Origin: Tetrahymena thermophila SB210
Lineage: Eukaryota; Ciliophora; Oligohymenophorea; Hymenostomatida; Tetrahymenidae
Assembly: GCF_000189635.1 (NCBI RefSeq)
Contig: NW_002475960.1
Location: 6,121-26,975 of the forward strand
Reading direction: 5' to 3'
DNA length: 20,855 bases
Shown here: piece after piece, positions 1 to 11,100 of the stretch
How positions within the stretch are numbered: the stretch's first letter is position 1
How the letters are laid out: every line of letters starts with the position of its first letter
Notes under the pieces: model-generated
What the model was told of the DNA's origin: nothing
What the model saw: the letters and a program-made list of their open reading frames with translations, nothing else
Database searches by the model: none
Translations under genes and position numbers: made by a program

Positions 1-526
1 TTTCAAAGAAATTATTTATTTTTGAAATTATAATAAATTAAATTAATAATTAATTATAATTCTATTATAAAATATATATTAAAATTAGATTTTTTAATAA
101 ATAAATAAATAAATAATAAATATATTTCATAATAAGTGGCAGGCAAACCATGAATTTTTGAATGGCATAATTCTATAATTAGAAATATTATAAATATTCT
201 TAAAATTACAGAGCTAAAACAGAAAAATCTACTTATAAACATTATTTTTATAATACTTAAGAGCATTAACTACTAGGTTTTTTTCAAATATGACTAAATA
301 AATAAATAACTGGTGGTCTCTAATTCGTAATATATTTTTAAGTATATGTTTTAAATAAAAATATTAAGTTTAAATAGTGAATGTGATATCTCTTCATAAA
401 ACCAAATATATAAATTAATATTTGATAATTAATTAATTATTATATTTATTCGTTCTTTTTATCCATTTATAATTAATTAATTAAATTTCATAAACTGCTA
501 TTCAATATTTTTGAAAAAAAAAATAA
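1..526. other. A/T-rich flank upstream of LRR remnant
   Basis: I see no gene here on either strand. The stretch is made of A/T-rich low-complexity sequence, including an AATA-type run near 97-120. Its right part (about 446-526) holds a block that is also found upstream of the minus-strand LRR gene starting at 17772, described as a separate feature. Confidence 0.6.
446..526 (+). promoter_or_regulatory. 5' block shared with LRR gene A (putative promoter/leader)
   Basis: Two short blocks precede the ATG at 527: a GTTCTTTTTATCCA-containing block at 446-465 and a TGCTATTCAA-containing block at 483-518. Both recur in the same order and orientation upstream of the minus-strand ATG at 17772, at 17866-17885 and 17789-17824. 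The first block differs at one position out of twenty. Between the blocks the two copies differ in length. Conservation outside the coding sequence suggests promoter or 5'-UTR elements duplicated with the gene, but transcription start sites cannot be seen, so a regulatory role is inferred. Confidence 0.5.
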
Positions 527-672
527 ATGATATAATAGATTAAAAAATATTACGAATTAGAAGAAGTAATTATTAATTTTTTTATTAATATATTTTAAAT
601 TTATATAAATTAATAAAAAAAGTTTAAAAGCTCTTCACTTTTATCTCATTAGGTTCTTGATATTGATCTGAG
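527..672 (+). pseudogene. Orphan start of an LRR gene (two exons)
   Basis: Exon 1 (527-565) reads MIQQIKKYYELEE with TAA/TAG as Gln. A 57-bp GTAATT...AAAAAAAG intron (566-622) follows, then exon 2 (623-672) reads FKSSSLLSHQVLDIDLR and ends in phase 2 at a GTATAT donor. Gene A on the minus strand has the matching pair: MVDWRYFEYLDD, a 51-bp intron, then FVNSSLQSHSFITVDF. The exon 2 end (LDIDL) is the beta-strand of an LRR. I found no LRR exon between 673 and 1571, and a second start follows at 1572, so this is probably a truncated or decayed copy. Use as an alternative first exon for 1572-2740 cannot be excluded. Confidence 0.55.
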
Positions 673-1571
673 GTATATTTAATTAAAAAATATTATTTTT
701 ATTATTATTAATATTTTTGTATATTTAATTTTAAATTTATTTAAATAAATAATTTATATAAAAGAAATTATCATCATTATTTATTGATTTTTATTAAAAC
801 TTAAATTTTTTAGCTATTTTAACTTAATTTTCATTTCAATTTTTAATTATTTATTTATTATTCATTTTTTATTATTTTATATTTTTTCTTCATTTTTGCT
901 ATTAAAACTTACACTTAATAAAAGCTATTTGTTTGTTTTACATTATAATATTTTTAATTATAAAAGTTAATTTAAAACATTAAAGTTCTTTTAATTTACT
1001 TGATTTGTTTTCATTTTTCATTTTATTATGATTTCTTATTTTTTCATTCTTTGTTAATTTTATTAATTATTAATTAATCTTTTTATTTCATATTTTTTCT
1101 TCATTTTTTCCTCCTAATTAACTATAGTGAAATACCTATTTAATTTATATCTAAATAACATTATAAGAAGTTAATTTTTAGAAAGCATAACATATCATTT
1201 TTTTTGAAAAAAAATAAATTTTAAAACCCAAAATATCACACAAAATTTTAAAAGGTGTGAATGCTAATTAATAAGATCTTACAGTATGTAATTTTTTTGT
1301 TTAAAAAATATAAAAATATTCTACCATAAATTTGCAGAAGCACTATATTATATATAGACTAAAAATAGTACTTTTTAGACTATTAGTTGCAATTATTTAA
1401 TTTTTTTTGTTGTAATTAATCACTCATTCATGTTTATTTGGCTTAAAATTATATATATCTAAAGAGGTAGAATTTAATGTAATTAATTAATGAAGTTATA
1501 ATTTAATAAAAGCCATTTTACTTTAAAAAAGTAATTATTAAATTTACTTCAACTTCAAAAAGAAAAAAATA
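673..1571. other. A/T-rich spacer between two LRR starts
   Basis: I looked for LRR-type exons (the AL..C.NL..L.L pattern followed by a GTAAAA donor) and for other coding segments on both strands and found none. It contains only A/T-rich sequence with T-rich runs. If the start at 527 once had downstream exons, they are deleted or unrecognisable here. Confidence 0.5.
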
Positions 1572-2740
1572 ATGTCGTAGAAAATAACATATTTTTCTTA
1601 TCTAAAAAATGTAATTCAATATTTTATTTTACAAGTTTAAATATTTATTTTAATATTATTGTTTAGAGACTCTGAATAATTCACTTACACAGATCTATAA
1701 ATTAGTTTAAGGTAATAAATAAATAAGTTATATATTTTAGATAATCAACTTTGATTATTATTTATACATGTATACTCTGTATTCATATCAAAAATTTAAA
1801 AAATTAATTATTTTATATTAATCTATCAGAGAACAAGATTAATTAACCAAGCAAAATTTTTGAATAATTAATTTTTCTTAACTAATTGTGATTATCTGTT
1901 ATTTTTTCTCATCATTTTATTAAGATTTTTTCACTTTTTATTTATTTTTAAGCTTTTTCTTTCATTTAATTCTTTATACTTATTTCTTTAAAATATTTTT
2001 TCAAAATATATTCATATTAATTTAATATTTTTTCTAAAATTTAAGGGAAAATTAAATTACAGATTAGAGAATACTACCTATGAGTTTTGCTTTAGCTCAG
2101 TGTAAAAATCTCTAATATTTAATACTTGACCTCTTGTAAAAATAATTATTTTTTTTTATTATAAAAAATTAATAAATAATATAAATAGTTAGTTTATTTG
2201 TATATAATATTTGAATATTTAGCATATTAAATCTACTTTTTTAGGATTGATATATTAATCGATTTACTTGCTAATAGGTTGACTATTATTTATTCTTTTA
2301 ATTTTTTATATAGTTTTTTACAAAAATCTTCACTTAATTTTTCAAAAAATTAAAAGTTACAATTCTATCAGTGATGAAGACATATCGTATTTATGTTCTG
2401 GTTTAGCTAAATGTTAAATCTTTCAATTTTGACTCTCTAACTTTGGTAAAAATAATTTACTCTAATAATATTTGTTAACAAAGTATTAAATTAATGAGTT
2501 TAAAGAAAAAAATAATCAAAATTTTATATTTCTAAAAACTTTTATATTTTATTACTGGTTTTTTCTAAATAAAGATTTAATTTTGTATTTTAATATTGTT
2601 TTTACCTCCAACTCTTTCATATTAACTCTGATATTTATTTAATGCTAATAGGCAAAATAAAATTGATGAAGATGGCATTTCAGAACTTTGGTTGTGCTGT
2701 AGCGAATTTAATTAATTTTGAATAAAAATTAAACTGTATC
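1572..2740 (+). pseudogene. Degenerate LRR gene with frameshift and no terminal exon
   Basis: A plausible chain is exon 1 at 1572-1610 (MSQKITYFSYLKN), a 58-bp intron, exon 2 at 1669-1711 (TLNNSLTQIYKLVQ, phase 1) and exon 3 at 2063-2135 (QRILPMSFALAQCKNLQYL then ILDL). Exon 4 is at 2357-2445 and reads YNSISDEDISYLCSGLAKC. Exon 5 begins at 2652 (QNKIDEDGISELW). Exons 3 and 4 end at GTAAAAA donors like those of the minus-strand LRR genes. Exon 4 is 89 nt where intact copies are 90. The missing base near 2415 puts the NL..L.L part out of frame and creates TGA at 2430-2432. Exon 5 also drifts out of frame and meets TGA at 2719. No C-terminal exon like those at 15384 or 18816 is visible before the next gene. 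It could still make a short protein ending at 2432, but a pseudogene is more likely. Confidence 0.6.
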
Positions 2741-3031
2741 AAAAGAATATCAATGCTAGATTTTTTGAGTATAAATAATAAATAATTTTTGGCTTGTTGT
2801 TAAAATATTATAAAATCAATCTATTTTAATTTTAGATATAAATTAGATATAAATAGAATTGATCATAAGTATAATTTTTTTTTGATAAGGTAGTAAAGTT
2901 GTTTTTACTTAAAATCAATCAATCAGCCAATTAATCAAAAAATAATACAAAAAACAAACAATTAAATTTTTTAATTAAATAAATAGTAAAGAAATCAGCA
3001 AGCAATAGTTTGCAATTACTGAGTTAACATA
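2741..3031. other. Spacer and 5' leader of the SNARE gene
   Basis: A/T-rich, with no coding segment seen. The last ~120 bases contain AATCAATCAATCAG-type runs and A-rich sequence directly before the ATG at 3032, as is common before ciliate start codons. Confidence 0.5.
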
Positions 3032-3800
3032 ATGGCAGATAGTTTTGAAAAAATTGCTTAACAATTGTCTAGAAGCATGAATGCTTTGAAGGCTAAGATT
3101 TAAAGGACTCCTATACTGCAACCTCGTGACAAAAATGACATTAAATAAGATATTTAAGAGCATCAATAGAATTTGGATGAATTGAATAACTTAATATTGT
3201 CATATGAACGCAACAATAATAAGTTTAACCTCACTTAAAATTAAATACAATAAAGAAAGTAAGAAGTTTAAAGATTAATCGGTTTAAAAAACGAAATTTT
3301 AAATATTATTGATGGCCAAAGCACTAAGTAAATGGTAAATATTTAATTTAAAATATGTTTAGGCGATGAATTTAATAAAATTTGATATTTTTTTGATCTG
3401 TAAAAATGTAATAATTAATTGTTAAAAGAAATAGGATCTTTTCAATTAAAAGCAAGAACCTAAAACATTTAAAGATAACTATGCCTAGCCTGGTACTTCA
3501 ACAAAGTAAATCCAGTAAAACTATTAAGATTTATAAAAGGATTAAGATAAACATATTGATAAGTTGAATGAAAATCTAGTGATTACTAAAGGAATAGCGA
3601 TATAAATAGGATAACAAGTAGAAGAACATATCGAAGTTCTAGATGACATTGAATCTAACGTTGATAAAGGTACATAAAAAATGCTTACAACAACAGGAAA
3701 AATGAAGAATTTGATTCAAGAAAGTAAAACTTGGGGTATTTTAATAGGCATTTTTGCTGAAATAGCAATTTTGGTACTGATAATTATATATATTAATTGA
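3032..3800 (+). CDS. Syntaxin-6-like Qc-SNARE
   Basis: Two exons, 3032-3334 and 3435-3800, separated by a 100-bp GT...AG intron in phase 0, give 222 residues ending at TGA. The protein would act in endosome/trans-Golgi membrane fusion. The N-terminal half (about 4-95) is helical and includes NNNKFNLT followed by an RK-rich helix, matching the KFNL segment of the syntaxin-6 N-terminal domain. The SNARE motif spans about 131-192 and contains IGQQVEEHIEVLDDIESNV, aligning with the syntaxin-6/8 pattern IG.ELEEQ...L.D. A single C-terminal membrane anchor (about 201-221, GILIGIFAEIAILVLIIIYI) leaves almost no lumenal tail. The central 0-layer residue, Gln in Q-SNAREs, is His166 (CAT, 3627-3629). 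TAA/TAG occur many times as Gln. Family assignment is strong; the exact paralogue is not certain. Confidence 0.85.
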
Positions 3801-5157
3801 TTTAATTAATAATCAACAATTGAAGTAAATTAATTAGATAAAAATTATATTATATTTAAATTGAATTTTTTTTAAATTACTTTAGAGTGACGTACAATTA
3901 GTCTTACCTGAGTTTAATAAATAATATGCTATTATAATATAAATTATTTTTTGTTCATCTTTATAATTAGAATATGCTTAAAAAGTATGTTAAATAATTA
4001 ATTATTTTAATTGCTAACCTTAAATTTATACAATTATACCCACAATCAATTTAAATGAGTGATTGAAATTGCCTTAAGTTGATATCTGATTATTAATAAA
4101 AGAAATAATAATTTTTTTCACTAATGTTAATATTTGAACAATAATTTATGATTTTTAAAAGAAAAAAGCTTATTCTAATTAATAAAATTTATGATCTTAA
4201 ATACAATCCAAGTAAATTGAAAAAAATATGATCTGTGCAAAGAGTGCGCCAGACAACTTAAAATAAGAAAAAAAATGAATACATTTTTACGCAAAAGATA
4301 AGAAAACTTATACCTGCACGCTAGTGCTTAACCATTCAAGAATAATTCACTTTTTATTCAAAAAAAAAATATTTTGTAAAAATAAAGTAAAAAAATTCTC
4401 ATTAATTTTCATCAACCCTATCCCATATTTTTTAAACATAAAATGGTGAAAATCATATTTTTTTTAACTTCCAAAAAAATATTTTGCAGAAAAATTTCTT
4501 AGATTTTTGCGTACTTGAGACAAAAAAATAATATGGGTGAATGAATTATTGTTATATTTACTATTCTTCTAATTTACATTACAAAATATTAATAAATTTT
4601 ACATTTAATAAACAATAAAAATTTTAATTTACAAAATAAAATAATAATTTTAATTAAATCATTAAATTTCAAACTATTTGCTCAATCTAAAAAAAATTAT
4701 TTTTTAATAAAGATATAAATAACTGTATTAGTAATTCAAATAATTAGATTTTAAACCATGTTTCTATTTATTTTGAAAATCTAAGTATCTTTGGTTCTTT
4801 CTCTTTTTTACTTAATATATATGAAATAATGCTTTTAAAGATATATTTATGCCTCTTTACTAATAAAATTAATACTTTTTCATGGATTTAAATTGCAATT
4901 AAGTAAATTAATAAATGAAGATTGTTTATTTGTTTTATAGTTTTTTTATTTATAAATTTTCTTTGATCGTTTGATTGATTAATTTTCTATTTATCTATCT
5001 GTCTGCCTGTCTCTTGCTTGATTGACTGATTTATGAATAATTAGAAAGAAAAGAGATAATATATATTTATAAAATCAAAAGATAAGAAATTATTTGCAGA
5101 TAAAAGAGATATTAGATATACAAAAATAAATAAAGAGTTTGAAAAATTTAAAGAAAA
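3801..5157. other. Intergenic spacer
   Basis: I see no protein-coding gene between the SNARE and SmD2 genes. About 4220-4335 is locally richer in G+C than its surroundings and begins an imperfect inverted repeat described separately. Around 4965-5035 is a run of TGATTGAT/TCTATC/TGTC-type simple sequence. The last ~100 bases before 5158 are A-rich leader sequence. Confidence 0.5.
4288..4513. repeat. Imperfect inverted repeat, ~30-bp arms
   Basis: The left arm (about 4288-4318) starts TACGCAAAAGATAAGAAA and ends near CCTGCA. The right arm (about 4485-4513), read on the minus strand, starts TACGCAAAAATCTAAGAAA and ends near CTGCA. The arms match at roughly three quarters of positions. Just inside, CCCATAT (about 4422) and ATATGGG (about 4532, outside the right arm) also pair. 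A small GCAC-GCTA-GTGC hairpin lies near 4316-4327. It could be a short non-autonomous element or an unrecognised non-coding RNA. I see no transposase and cannot assign it. Confidence 0.35.
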
Positions 5158-5469
5158 ATGGAAGAAGAAAAGAAGCTAACTCCTGAAGAAACTTTCTCCC
5201 AAGGTCCCTTTTCATTGCTTTTCAAAGCAGTTAAGGCTAACACTTAGGTTTTGATTGCATTAAGAAATAACAGAAAGATGTTGGCAAAAGTGAGAGCATT
5301 TGATAGACACATGAACATGGTGTTAGAAAATGTTTTAGAAATGTGGACTGAAGTTCCAAGAGGATCTCACGGCAAGAAGTCAAAGCCAATGAAAAAGGAA
5401 AGATATATTACAAAATTATTTTTAAGAGGTGATTCCGTTATTTTTGTTCTTAAGAATCCCTAAAAGTGA
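5158..5469 (+). CDS. SNRPD2: Small nuclear ribonucleoprotein SmD2
   Basis: A single exon of 103 codons plus TGA. SmD2 is one of seven Sm proteins that form the ring around the Sm site of U1, U2, U4 and U5 snRNAs, assembling as the SmD1-SmD2 pair. The Sm1 motif includes [18 protein letters not shown] then [14 protein letters not shown], and EMWTEVP follows. A lysine-rich loop ([12 protein letters not shown]) leads into the Sm2 motif [14 protein letters not shown]. All of these match SmD2 rather than other Sm proteins. Two Gln codons are reassigned stops: TAG at 5245-5247 inside Sm1 and TAA at 5461-5463, two codons before the true TGA. The start at 5158 is the first ATG and gives [13 protein letters not shown], matching the acidic TPEE N-terminus of the family. 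It is slightly shorter than animal SmD2 at both ends. Less A/T-rich than its flanks, as expected of a highly expressed gene. Confidence 0.96.
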
Positions 5470-8163
5470 TTTAAAAGCATGCGAAGCATTAATCAACCTC
5501 TAAAAATAATAAAATCAATCAATAAGCAAACAAGTAAAAAGTACTAAGCAAATAAATGAAATAGCAAGCAAGTAAACAAACAAACAAGCAAAGGAAAGAA
5601 GTAAATAAACATGAGCAATTAATTAAGTATATTATTATATAATTTTTTTTAGATTCATTCTTCAGAAGTATGTTTATCTTCATGTTTCTTTCTATGATAT
5701 ACAATCCTAATCTTTTGGCTAACTAAGGTAATAAATATAATTATCTATATACATTTATATATACATATGCAATTTATTTATATTTTATTTATATTATTTT
5801 ATTTCTTTTTGGATATTTTTCATTCATTTCACTTGTTTGTTCATCAATTCCATTTACCATTTTTGTTCTTTTAAACTGTAGTTTATTTTTCTTTATTTAT
5901 GATTATTTGCTTGCTTGTTTTTTTGTCTATCTGTGTGATTTTCTTTCAAATCATTAAGATTTTTTTCTTGTTGAATAATTATAACTTTTGCGTGTCTATT
6001 AGTTTCACTCTTTTATATATTGTTTGGTTATTATAAAATTCAATTCATAATTAATTAATAAATCAAAGCTATAAAATCAAAATTAGAATAGCAATATTTT
6101 ATTATTTTTAATTAATTAAAAAATCTCTTAAAATAGATATATTGATAGATATTCATTCATTATTTTAATACATTTCAAATCAAAAAATTAATAAAAATCA
6201 ATCATAATTTATATTACAAAAACAAACATGCAAAATTTAAATTTTTTCAGAAAAACTAAATGAAAAATTTAAGGATAAATTTTCATTAACATTAATAAAT
6301 AAAAAAATCCTTAATTAAAACAAAAAATTTTTATAATCAATGCATTTAATTTTTTTAAGATTTATTTAATTTATGCATTATTAATCTAAATTTATATATG
6401 CCAATTTATATATTGCTGCATTTTATTTGATAAATAGCTACAAATAAGAAATAAAATAATAATACAAGTATTTCTTTTAAATACATTCATTTTAAATGCT
6501 AAATAAATTATTGATGAATGCTCTTCAAAATATTTTTATTTAAGGTAAAAAAAAACTGTAAAAAATTTACCTTAAAATTCTTATTTTTCATAAAATGCTG
6601 ACTTTATAAAATAAATCATTTGTTCTACAATTGATTAATAAGACAATTTCTAAGAAAGTATTGATCAATTTTCATTTTTGATCCCAATAAATACATAAAT
6701 AGAATTATAAAAGATTGGATTATGCTTTTGATTTTATTTTATTGGGTTTAATTTTACCCTAAGATGAAACTTTAAAATTATATAAAAATAGCCATACTAA
6801 ACTAAAAATAGGATTAATTAAAGCTGTTATTTTCTAATTTTATCAAATACTTTACTTTTTGAAAATTGTTTGAATTTATTTAGCAAGCAAAGAGTTTAAA
6901 TATTGATAATTAAATAAATTTTGCTCTATTTATGTTTGGAACTAATAAATAAATTTAATTTTCTGACTGAAAAGGATTCTATGATAAATAAATTTGATTG
7001 ATTGATCGATAGATTTAGTGTATCGATTAAATTTTTTTATTTGAAAATATTAAAAGATTCTAATTTAGAATTGAATAATATTTCCTGTTGCGATGTGTAA
7101 GCTAATATTTGATAATAAATAAAAATCCAAGGTGATAAAAAAAATGTAAATTAATACAATTATATTTCTTAGAACTTATTTGTATTTTGCCCTTTATTAT
7201 CTGTAATATTTGGATAATATGAATATTATAAGGTAAGAAGAGTTAAAAAAAATGCATTCAAAGCTAATAATTTCTATTTGTTTGGGTAAACATTTATTTT
7301 ATATTCTTGATTAGCAGAATTTAATAGCCAGTGAAAATTCTGAAAAATTTCCTACCTTTATGACTATTTTTATACCCATTCGAGTTTAATAATTTTCTTG
7401 ATCCAAATCTATTTATAACTATAAAAGAAGTTTAATTTTTATCAATCGTTTAAATAATTATATACACTAATAACTCTAAATATAGATAGATTGATAGATG
7501 GATTGATTGATCGATTGATTGATAAATAGATTGATTGATTAATAAATAGATTGATTGATTGATAATTTAATAGATTGATTGATTGATAGATAGAAAGAAA
7601 GATAAATATATTTATTGATAGATAGATATTTATATATAAATATATCAATTGATCGATTGATTCATAGATGCTATATAAACATATGGAAGTACACTCTTTC
7701 AATATTTTCATTTTGATTTTCTTGATTATTTAGATAATTTATTACTTAGAATGAGATTCATTTGGATTACAAGAAATGTTTAGAAGATAAAAGGAAGGAT
7801 ATATGATAAGATAAATAGGGTTTAAAATATAAATTTTTTAAAGAGTTTATCTTATTTAGTTAATAGTTAATTTTATACAAAATATTTACAATTTATTAAT
7901 AGGAATGAAGATAATTATGGTTATGTATTAATATATTTTGTGAGATGAGTAATTATTAATTTGAAACCATTCGACTATTGACTATACTACTTTGGTAATT
8001 CATGGTTGATTAATTTAATTTAATTTGATTAATTAGATTTATGCAATTTCATTTTGAAAATGAATGAGAAGTTTAATATTATTAACATGTATTTGTATAT
8101 TTTTATATATTATTAATAAATTAAAAAATCAAAATTAATTAAGTTTTTAAACAATCAATATAA
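5470..8163. other. Long A/T-rich spacer with simple repeats
   Basis: No gene is supportable on either strand in this 2.7 kb. The first ~130 bases are probably SmD2 3' UTR, with AAACAAGCAAG-type repeats near 5520-5610. T-rich runs occupy about 5730-6010. The 7480-7670 segment is a GATT/GATA microsatellite listed separately. Apparent reading frames here are composed of Ile, Asn, Tyr, Leu and Ser from low-complexity sequence and lack any protein-like pattern. Confidence 0.6.
7480..7668. repeat. GATT/GATA microsatellite tract
   Basis: An imperfect tetranucleotide tract of ATTG/GATT and GATA units with a few AATA interruptions and one AAAG patch. The minus-strand frame across it (7442-7711) translates to repeats of SINQSI, which is simply the tetranucleotide read in frame, not a gene. 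Confidence 0.85.
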
Positions 8164-11100
8164 ATGAACACAGTAAGAGAAAAAATACTTAAGTTTTAAA
8201 GGGATAGCAAGGAATTTCAGATTCTTACTTCAGCAAGATTATATCTCAAGAAATTCTACACAGAATAACTATACAGTTTAGTTTGTTTACATAAAAGGAG
8301 CAAGGCTGAGGTTTATATTTAGATTGCTCTTAAGTATGTTCTACTATTATTGATCATTTTAAAGAAGGAATTCATTCAAAAGCTAGCTAGATATGACAGT
8401 AACTTTCAGTTTATTGATATATTTCTAATTAAAGACTTCCATAGTGATGACACATAATTTTATATGAACATTTTCGCTGTTTCGCTTAATTCATTTTTGC
8501 TATTTTATTTATTTGCCTAGCTTACTATTTTTATTTACTCTGAGAAACAAAAAATGAAGTCTATGGAATAAGTAGAATTTAGTTAAAAAAATTTAAATGG
8601 AATAATAAGGATTCCTACATTAAGAATAAAATAGAATATGTTTGAAAAAGTAGTTTCTTTTGTTTTTAAGCAGTATAATCAATGCTTGATAGTTTTATTT
8701 TTGCATTTTTCCACATTTAATATGGATTAGCTTGGTACTGCAAGTCTTACTCTCACCGTTCTAGTAGGTAAATAAAATAAATTAATTTATTCTTAAAGTA
8801 AATAAATTAATGTAATTACAAATTTAATTTCAATGAACTATACGTTCAGTATTTTTCATTTAAATTATTATACAAATTAATACATGATTTTTATTCTATT
8901 ATTTAACTAGGCTACATTGTTGCAAGCTCTGACTACGAATATTTAATAAATTCAGACGAGAATTTTCAAAAGAAATATGACATTTTTTGTTTAGTAGCTT
9001 ATTTCTGTGAATGTCTTTCCATTGGAATATTGAATTAACTAGAACAGAATTTATAACCAATATTTATAGGCATTTCAGCTATAATCCAAATGTATGTTTT
9101 GTTTTCTAAAAATATTTTATCTGATAAGACTCTAGAGAAATTCATACAGTCCTTGAACGCATTCATTTTACAAAATTCGGTTTTTGTTTTTATTTTTGAG
9201 AACAATTAAAATAATTATCATTGCTTAAGCATTTGCGTTTTAATTACTATTCCCTCTGCATATAAATTAGCAGATTTACTTGTAGAATATAACATCAATA
9301 AGATTATTTAATACTCAGAATCTTAAGACATCATGCAAATCCTATTGTAAATTTACACCAATAGCTCCAAGGAAATTAGTTTAAGCAAAGATTATAAAAA
9401 ATTTGATGCTATGACCAAGCAAATCATTTTAGCCAAAGAAGAAAACCATTTAAAAAACAATCTTTCATAGATTTTGAAATACAATTTTTCATCTAGTTGG
9501 TGCTTAATTTAGCAGCAAATGAGAGAAGAAATAAGCTTAAATGGAGAAATCAGCAGATACGAATAAAATATGTCTTAGCAATCAGTGCATAATAATTCAG
9601 AGTAACAAAAGACACTCACAAAATCGTAATTTTAAAAAAGTCTTCACAGTTCTAGGAAGCAAAACACTGAAAAAAGTGAAATCAGTTAATTTCAATAAAA
9701 TATTAAGAAATCATTATTTTTAGATGGACTATCTTAGAATGAGCTAGATTCCGCAAATGCTTCTATTATAAATTAAATATTCTTAGATATTTATCATCTC
9801 TTCTTAGAAGAGAAGACTGAAGTGTGCGATGCGCATATCAGCATGCTTTGCTTCATCTTGCATGTAGTTAACAATTATTAGCTGTTTTGGATGAGGCTTA
9901 ATTAAATACTTAAACTAGAACTATCACTAAAAAATCTATAAATCTTAAAGACTTTAGAGTAAGAATGTGATAGATAGATCAGAATTTAATTAAAGAAGTA
10001 GCAATAAAAATCTATTTTCTATGCTGGATACTTAGATGTGATATATTATGATAATTTGCTCAATGAGACAGCTTTAGTTGTTTAGCAGGCTACCCAATAA
10101 AAGCTACTAATTTTAGATCAAATGAAGAGAAAAAATATTAATTTGAGCGATCTCTCTGAAAAAATTTAAAATTTTTTGTCAGTAAGATCTAAAATTCTAT
10201 AAAATATAAAAATAGCCACTAAAATTAATCCTGGAAGTAGAGAACTTGATTAAATTTGCGCTGACTATTGTTATATTTTGTCTTTTTCAAGCTATGATCT
10301 CAAGAAAAATAAATTATCATCTAACATGGAAGAAGGCATTGAAGTTAATTAAATGTTGTAAGATAAATATACAAACTATTTCGACTCAAACTAAGAAAAA
10401 TTTTCATCCAACGCATGCGTTATCTACATTTCGCTGAAGCAACACAAAAAAATTCAAATTAACTAAGTTTCAAGCAACTTCTTAAAGATTTTCAACTTCA
10501 AAAAAAAGGAAGATATCATGAACCAGCCTCTAGAAATTATTCTACCATAAATTTTCGCTAAATATCACTCACTTTTTATCAAGAACTACTTTAGCAAAGA
10601 CATTGACAACGATTTTGAAGCTAACTTTCAGTCGAGCGATCAAAATAAAAGAGAAAAATAAATTGAAAACACATGCGTTTAGTATGGTTAAAATTAAAAA
10701 AATAGAATGGTCTTTGCTGTTTCTCAAGACAATCACTTGATTGCAGTCAAATTAGACGTGAAGGTAAATAGAATTTCAATTAACAACGAATTTGGCTTAA
10801 CTGCGCACATTTAACAAGTGAATAAATATAATGACTATATTTTGTTCAGATCTGATAATTTTTCAGTTGTTTCTATGACTAAGTTACTCCACAGCAAAGT
10901 CTTTAAAGTTTTCACACGCTTTAAAGAACTAAAACTAAGAAAATATTTCGCTTTCTTAAAAGATTAGCAAAATCAATTCCCAAGCTCTCAGCTCAATAGC
11001 TTTGAAGACTTGACTTTGGAAGAATACGAAGAAAAAATAAAAGAGTAGCAGAAGAAACAGCTTGCAATTCAAGAAAAGTATAAATAATATTACAAGAATG

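Noticed and set aside
54..266. Minus-strand frame of 70 codons
   Set aside because: Composed of Ile, Phe, Leu and Ser from A/T-rich DNA, with no pattern of a protein family and no gene context.
2975..3166. Minus-strand frame of 63 codons
   Set aside because: Antisense to exon 1 of the SNARE gene, which is well supported on the plus strand.
3335..3362. A 28-bp intron alternative in the SNARE gene
   Set aside because: It would keep the frame, but the added 24 codons (3363-3434) are A/T-rich without SNARE similarity, and 28 bp is shorter than any other intron inferred here. The 100-bp intron ending at 3434 gives a better protein.
5519..5704. Minus-strand frame of 61 codons
   Set aside because: It arises from AAACAAGCAAG-type simple sequence in the SmD2 3' flank and looks like low complexity.
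7442..7711. Minus-strand 89-codon frame rich in Ile, Asn, Ser
   Set aside because: It is a direct translation of the GATT/GATA microsatellite.
9541..9723. Plus-strand 60-codon frame
   Set aside because: Lies in a different frame inside exon 2 of the PAS membrane gene; the real frame continues through with Gln codons.
10246..10437. Plus-strand 63-codon frame
   Set aside because: Overlaps the start of the PAS domain in another frame; the PAS reading is far better supported.
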